The notes under the pieces: model-generated
Database searches by the model: none
Told to the model about the DNA's origin: nothing
What the model saw: only the letters and a program-made list of their open reading frames with translations
Shown: positions 32,797-37,367 of the stretch, one piece after another
How positions within the stretch are numbered: the stretch's first letter is position 1
How the letters are laid out: each line of letters begins with the position of its first letter
Assembly (NCBI GenBank): GCA_029210775.1
Contig: JARGGI010000010.1
Location: forward strand, 1-37,367
Direction: 5' to 3'
Origin: Patescibacteria group bacterium
Lineage (GTDB): Bacteria; Patescibacteriota; Minisyncoccia; JAHIHE01; JAGLIN01
Length of the DNA: 37,367 nt
Program-made: the position numbers and the translations under genes

Positions 32797-33099
32797 TTAC
32801 ATTACTTGTTTTACTTTAATATAATCATCATCTCGATCAGGGAAATTATCAATAATTCTTTTTCTTGTCTCATCATCACAACCTTCAATAATATCTTCCC
32901 TAAAAACATTCTCAAGTCCAGTAACTTGAGAAACTGGTTTAACATTCTTTGTATCAACTTCTTTCAACTGCTCAATATATCCCAGAACAGCAGAAAGCTC
33001 AATAGAAAACTTTTCTTTTTCATCTTTTGTAAGCTCAATTCTTGCCAGGTCTGCAATGTGCTCTACCTCCTCTATTGAAAGTATTTTTTTCTCTGTCAT
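32797..33099 (-). CDS. gatC: Asp-tRNA(Asn)/Glu-tRNA(Gln) amidotransferase subunit C
   Basis: Small subunit that stabilises GatA and GatB. The 100-residue protein has the family stretches IEEVEHIADLARIELTKDEK (about 9-28), FSIELSAVLGYIEQLKEVDT (about 31-50) and the C-terminal NFPDRDDDYIKVKQVM, which matches the typical LLxNAPxxxxxFxVPKV ending in position though less in sequence. It is first in a unit with gatA, with a good promoter. The 171 bp between gatC and gatA hold no gene. Confidence 0.92.
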   Translation of the reverse strand: MTEKKILSIEEVEHIADLARIELTKDEKEKFSIELSAVLGYIEQLKEVDTKNVKPVSQVTGLENVFREDIIEGCDDETRKRIIDNFPDRDDDYIKVKQVM

Positions 33100-33131
33100 T
33101 TTATATATTAATTATCTATTAATCTGATTTA

Positions 33132-33159
33132 ATTATACCACTAAAATAGTATTTTCCAA
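33132..33159 (-). promoter_or_regulatory. gatC promoter (extended -10)
   Basis: TTGGAA (33154-33159), 16-bp spacer, TGG TATAAT (33132-33137) on the minus strand, 32 bp before the gatC ATG and directly after the ligA stop. Confidence 0.55.
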
Positions 33160-33160
33160 A

Positions 33161-35179
<2,019 letters not shown>

Positions 35180-35208
35180 CTATTTTATATTAATCTACCA
35201 AAATTTAC

Positions 35209-35237
35209 ACTATATAGGATTTACTTATTTTCTCCAA
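35209..35237 (-). promoter_or_regulatory. Predicted ligA promoter
   Basis: TTGGAG (35232-35237), 17-bp spacer, TATAGT (35209-35214) on the minus strand, 44 bp before the ATG. The -35 box is only a moderate match. Confidence 0.4.
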
Positions 35238-35369
35238 TTATTTTTCCTCTTTAATTAGAGAAAGAAGAATTTAATAAAATGGTTTAAATTCGTTAAATTT
35301 TCATTTAGATTTTAATAATTCAATGTTGTTTTATAAAAACAGATAAAAATCAACAAACTTTATATAATT

Positions 35370-35413
35370 AAATGTATAACATTTCTCACGGCCGTGAGAA
35401 ATGTTATACATTT
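35370..35413. repeat. 44-bp perfect palindrome, downstream of the PaaX/Cas2-like gene
   Basis: Every base pairs about the centre 35391/35392, giving 22-bp arms with no loop. The core TTTCTCACGGCCGTGAGAAA is shared with the palindrome at 36028-36067. It begins 6 bp after the stop codon at 35420. It could be a cruciform, an operator or a strong transcript hairpin; a T-run is lacking on either side, so a classic terminator is less likely. Confidence 0.95.
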
Positions 35414-35419
35414 TATATC

Positions 35420-35950
35420 TTATAATTCTATTTCTTCAATTAAAAATAATTTTACATATGGATCAAGAGAATGTTTTTTTAAAATAAATTCTGTTTCCTT
35501 TTGAACATCATATGGACAAACCCAAATACTCTGTTGAAGTAATTTATAATTCAAAATTCGTAAATTATCACGTAACAAATCCCTCAACCATCTTTTTTTC
35601 TCTGGAATATCAAAAACTATCATCTGCCACTTCCCGTCTCGCCTTTTTTGTCCACCTTTTATTTTAAATTTTACTCTTAAAACTTTTTCAGCCCCTTTTT
35701 TTGTCAAAACAATTCCTTTGTTTTGTTTTAGGTTCTTTATTTTAATATAACCATTCCTTTTTAAATAGCTTACCAAATGACTAAATTGCTGTTTTGTTTT
35801 TCTTTTCTTGTGTTGTTGCTTTAATTCATAGAGAGCAGGACAACAAACTTCCTTCATTGTCCGAGGAGCAAATATATCAAAAGTGCTATCAAATTTTTCA
35901 ATATAATTATACAAATCTAATAAAAAACTTTCAGTGATCTGCAATTTCAT
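35420..35950 (-). CDS. PaaX/Cas2-like protein (winged helix plus Cas2-like fold)
   Basis: A 176-residue protein. The N-terminal half (about 1-95) looks like a winged helix (FSHLVSYLKRNGYIKIKNLK, IVLTKKGAEKVLR as recognition and wing). The C-terminal half (about 107-176) has the Cas2-like ferredoxin pattern of the PaaX C-terminal domain: GKWQMIVFDIPEKKRWLRDL, NLRILNYKLLQQSIWVCPYD and a final strand VKLFLIEEIEL. The Asp in VFDIPE is at the place of the Cas2 catalytic Asp. No cas1 or CRISPR array is near. PaaX proteins are repressors, and Cas2 and VapD relatives are nucleases; both readings are open. The gene is tightly bracketed by two matching palindromes, and the upstream one overlaps its predicted -35 box. 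Confidence 0.78.
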   Translation of the reverse strand: MKLQITESFLLDLYNYIEKFDSTFDIFAPRTMKEVCCPALYELKQQHKKRKTKQQFSHLVSYLKRNGYIKIKNLKQNKGIVLTKKGAEKVLRVKFKIKGGQKRRDGKWQMIVFDIPEKKRWLRDLLRDNLRILNYKLLQQSIWVCPYDVQKETEFILKKHSLDPYVKLFLIEEIEL

Positions 35951-36005
35951 AATAATTTTCGCTAAATTTTAAATTAAAAATTATCTCTAAAATTCTACTA
36001 ACTTT

Positions 36006-36034
36006 ATTATACACCCATTTATAAAATAAGTATA
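36006..36034 (-). promoter_or_regulatory. Predicted promoter of the PaaX/Cas2-like gene, overlapping the upstream palindrome
   Basis: TATAAT (36006-36011) on the minus strand, 55 bp before the ATG. At 17-bp spacing the -35 hexamer is TATACT (36029-36034), a poor match that lies inside the palindrome 36028-36067. A protein bound to the palindrome would block or replace -35 contacts. Confidence 0.4.
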
Positions 36035-36067
36035 ACTTTTCTCACGGCCGTGAGAAAAGTTATACTT
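36028..36067. repeat. 40-bp perfect palindrome, upstream of the PaaX/Cas2-like gene
   Basis: 20-bp arms about the centre 36047/36048, no loop. It shares the 20-bp core TTTCTCACGGCCGTGAGAAA and flanking TATAAC/GTTATA with the palindrome at 35370-35413. Where the two differ, both arms differ together, so symmetry is kept. Confidence 0.95.
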
Positions 36068-36144
36068 TTATAATATAGTTTGAAATAAAGAGAAATTTCA
36101 ATTGATTAAAATATTAGGCATAATGATAAAAAATATACAATTAC

Positions 36145-36281
36145 TTCAAATTAAGAAATAACTAAATTTGTCATAGTAGGTCTTTCTTTATACATACAGA
36201 CTTGTTAAACTATGATAAATTTAGTGCGTTTTCCACCCTTCAACAAGCTCAAGTGACAAGTATATTGAATTTCGTAATTTA
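36145..36281. repeat. MITE-like family A, copy 2 (inverted relative to copy 1)
   Basis: On the plus strand it matches the reverse of 9884-10007: TAACTAAATTTGTCATAGT, ACTATGATAAATTTAGTGCG, TCCACCCTTCAACAAGCTCA and TATTGAATTTCGTAATTT. It carries about 13-20 extra bases (TTTCTTTATACATACA region). The inner arms CTAAATTTGTCATAGT and ACTATGATAAATTTAG pair with each other. It lies between the palindrome cassette and pilD. Confidence 0.72.
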
Positions 36282-36287
36282 AAATAA

Positions 36288-37145
36288 TTAAAAAATAAAC
36301 AGATTGAAATACCACTTAATAATTATTTCTCCCCAAAACAAAGAAACAAAAGTACCAGCGACTAAAAATGGACCAAATGGAACCATACTTTTCATCTTTT
36401 TTTTGCCTGCAAAAATAAGAGCTAATCCAAAAATAGAACCAAAGATAAATGACAAAAAAACAGCAAGTAAAATCAGTGGCCAACCCAAAATTAATCCCAT
36501 CAAAAAAGCAAGCTTCACATCACCACCCCCCATTCCATTACCTTTAGTTAATAAAAAAATTATCAGAAAAAAACCAAAAGCGGAAAATGCTGCAACTAAA
36601 GTATTAAAAAATTGAGAAGCAAAAAGAAGAAGAAATAATACCGAAATCAAACCATTTCCTGAAAAAACATAATCAAGTCTCATATAATCATTCAAAACAA
36701 AATCAACTACAAAATTATAAACCAACGAAACAGCAATTGCAGGAAATATAATTTTATCAGGAATAATGTAATGTCTGATGTCAAAAACAGAAACTACAAT
36801 TAGGGCAGAAATAATTAATAACAAATAGAACAACTTGGTGCTTAATAACTGAAAAGAAAAATATGGGAAATAAAAAGCGACCAAAACAAACAAAATTCCA
36901 GTTCCAATTTCAACAAGAGGATATTGCCAAGAAATTTTTTTCAAACAATATCTGCATTTTCCTTTCAATAACAAAAAACTAAAAACAGGAAACAAATCAA
37001 GCCACGACAAAACATGTTTACATTTTGGGCATCTTGATCTGTCATTTACAATTTTTTCTTCAGTTTCCAAACGATAAATAACCACATTCAAAAAACTGCC
37101 AGCAACAAGACCGAGAATAAAAATAAAGATATAAAGAATAGACAT
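36288..37145 (-). CDS. pilD: Prepilin peptidase / N-methyltransferase (PilD)
   Basis: Aspartic membrane protease that cuts the leader of prepilins at the Gly and methylates the new N-terminus. The 285-residue protein has the N-terminal domain with two CxxC pairs (RCPKCKH and KCRYCLK, near 38-41 and 63-66), several membrane segments, and the two catalytic Asp motifs: VFDIRHYIIPDKII (about 116-129) and GMGGGDVKLAFLMG (about 203-216). Length and motifs are standard. It would process the four prepilins at 17442-19613, but it is some 5.8 kb from that operon's start, on the same strand. Confidence 0.94.
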   Translation of the reverse strand: MSILYIFIFILGLVAGSFLNVVIYRLETEEKIVNDRSRCPKCKHVLSWLDLFPVFSFLLLKGKCRYCLKKISWQYPLVEIGTGILFVLVAFYFPYFSFQLLSTKLFYLLLIISALIVVSVFDIRHYIIPDKIIFPAIAVSLVYNFVVDFVLNDYMRLDYVFSGNGLISVLFLLLFASQFFNTLVAAFSAFGFFLIIFLLTKGNGMGGGDVKLAFLMGLILGWPLILLAVFLSFIFGSIFGLALIFAGKKKMKSMVPFGPFLVAGTFVSLFWGEIIIKWYFNLFIF

Positions 37146-37284
37146 TGTTAGAATTATTATTTAATTATATAATTATAACCTATAAACAATAATTAAGAAA
37201 TATAATTGTACAAGACCTGAATTCAAACCCCGAAGCCCCTTTTTGTGGTATCATATAGTGTTAAGCAAATAACATTATATATCT

Positions 37285-37367
37285 ATGCCCAAAAGAAGAG
37301 AAATAACCTTTTTTGAAAGGGAAATAATTGAAGTGTGTTTGAGAACGAAGCAGAAAAAGAAATCTAT
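37285..37367 (+). CDS. Start of a probable IS30-type transposase (cut by the window end)
   Basis: A plus-strand frame starting at ATG 37285 runs open to the window end, 27 codons: MPKRREITFFEREIIEVCLR followed by TKQKKKS. The ITFFEREIIE stretch resembles the N-terminal helix-turn-helix of IS30-family transposases (TxxERxxIE). It is too short to be sure. The 140 bp before it (37146-37284) hold a short GC-richer patch (CAAACCCCGAAGCCCC) that could be near the left end of the element; I see no other feature there. Confidence 0.4.
   Translation, partial: MPKRREITFFEREIIEVCLRTKQKKKS

Noticed and set aside
35370-35413. Simple rho-independent terminator after the PaaX/Cas2-like gene
   Set aside because: It has no loop, no proper T-run on the minus strand, and a near-identical copy lies upstream of the gene, so termination alone does not explain it.
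35370-36067. CRISPR-Cas locus, because of the Cas2-like protein and repeats
   Set aside because: There are only two palindromes 656 bp apart, no spacer array and no cas1 or effector gene. The protein has a winged helix, as PaaX does and Cas2 does not.

Overview
This is a low-GC, gene-dense bacterial segment that looks like a small-genome Candidate Phyla Radiation (Patescibacteria, probably Parcubacteria-like) chromosome. That placement is inference. It rests on the AT-rich composition, single-copy housekeeping genes in short minus-strand runs, weak Shine-Dalgarno signals, a type IV pilus locus with no visible secretin genes, a GatCA amidotransferase, a type 2 IPP isomerase and a PaaX/Cas2-like small protein. 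The intact +1 frameshift site in prfB ends its zero frame at UGA, so UGA is a stop codon here. This argues against the SR1/Gracilibacteria code.

Layout: 1-617, decayed transposase and ftsX terminator. 638-4804, an operon on the minus strand (prfB, a stand-alone NrdD glycyl-radical domain, ftsE, ftsX) in which 866 bp have been perfectly duplicated in tandem. 4853-6198, two tRNAs (Thr, Gly), ftsB/divIC-like gene, a plus-strand 32-codon microgene and a bidirectional terminator. 6215-9397, gyrB and a short purA interrupted by a nonsense codon. 9475-10044, a broken REP-associated transposase with REP-like and MITE-like repeats. 10070-16747, pheT, a membrane protein, pheS, nif3-like, fni and a membrane protein, with several palindromic repeats between and inside genes. 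16928-17384, three plus-strand tRNAs (initiator Met, Met/Ile CAU, Asp). 17442-30500, a type IV pilus operon: pilN, pilO, two small anchored proteins, a 2355-residue VWA/PA14/LamG adhesin, pilC and four prepilins in GspH-I-J-K-like order. 30565-35164, a membrane protein, gatA, gatC, ligA. 35370-36067, a PaaX/Cas2-like gene bracketed by two near-identical perfect palindromes. 36145-37367, a second copy of the MITE-like repeat, pilD, and the start of a probable IS30-type transposase.

The recurring theme is palindromic DNA. Perfect cruciform-capable palindromes flank the PaaX/Cas2-like gene. Two different palindromic elements appear to have inserted in frame in the essential gene pheT. At least three dispersed inverted-repeat families occupy the intergenic regions, one beside a dead REP transposase. 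The strongest candidate for an undescribed system is the palindrome-PaaX/Cas2-like-palindrome cassette; the strongest evolutionary signal is the in-frame palindrome insertion in pheT.
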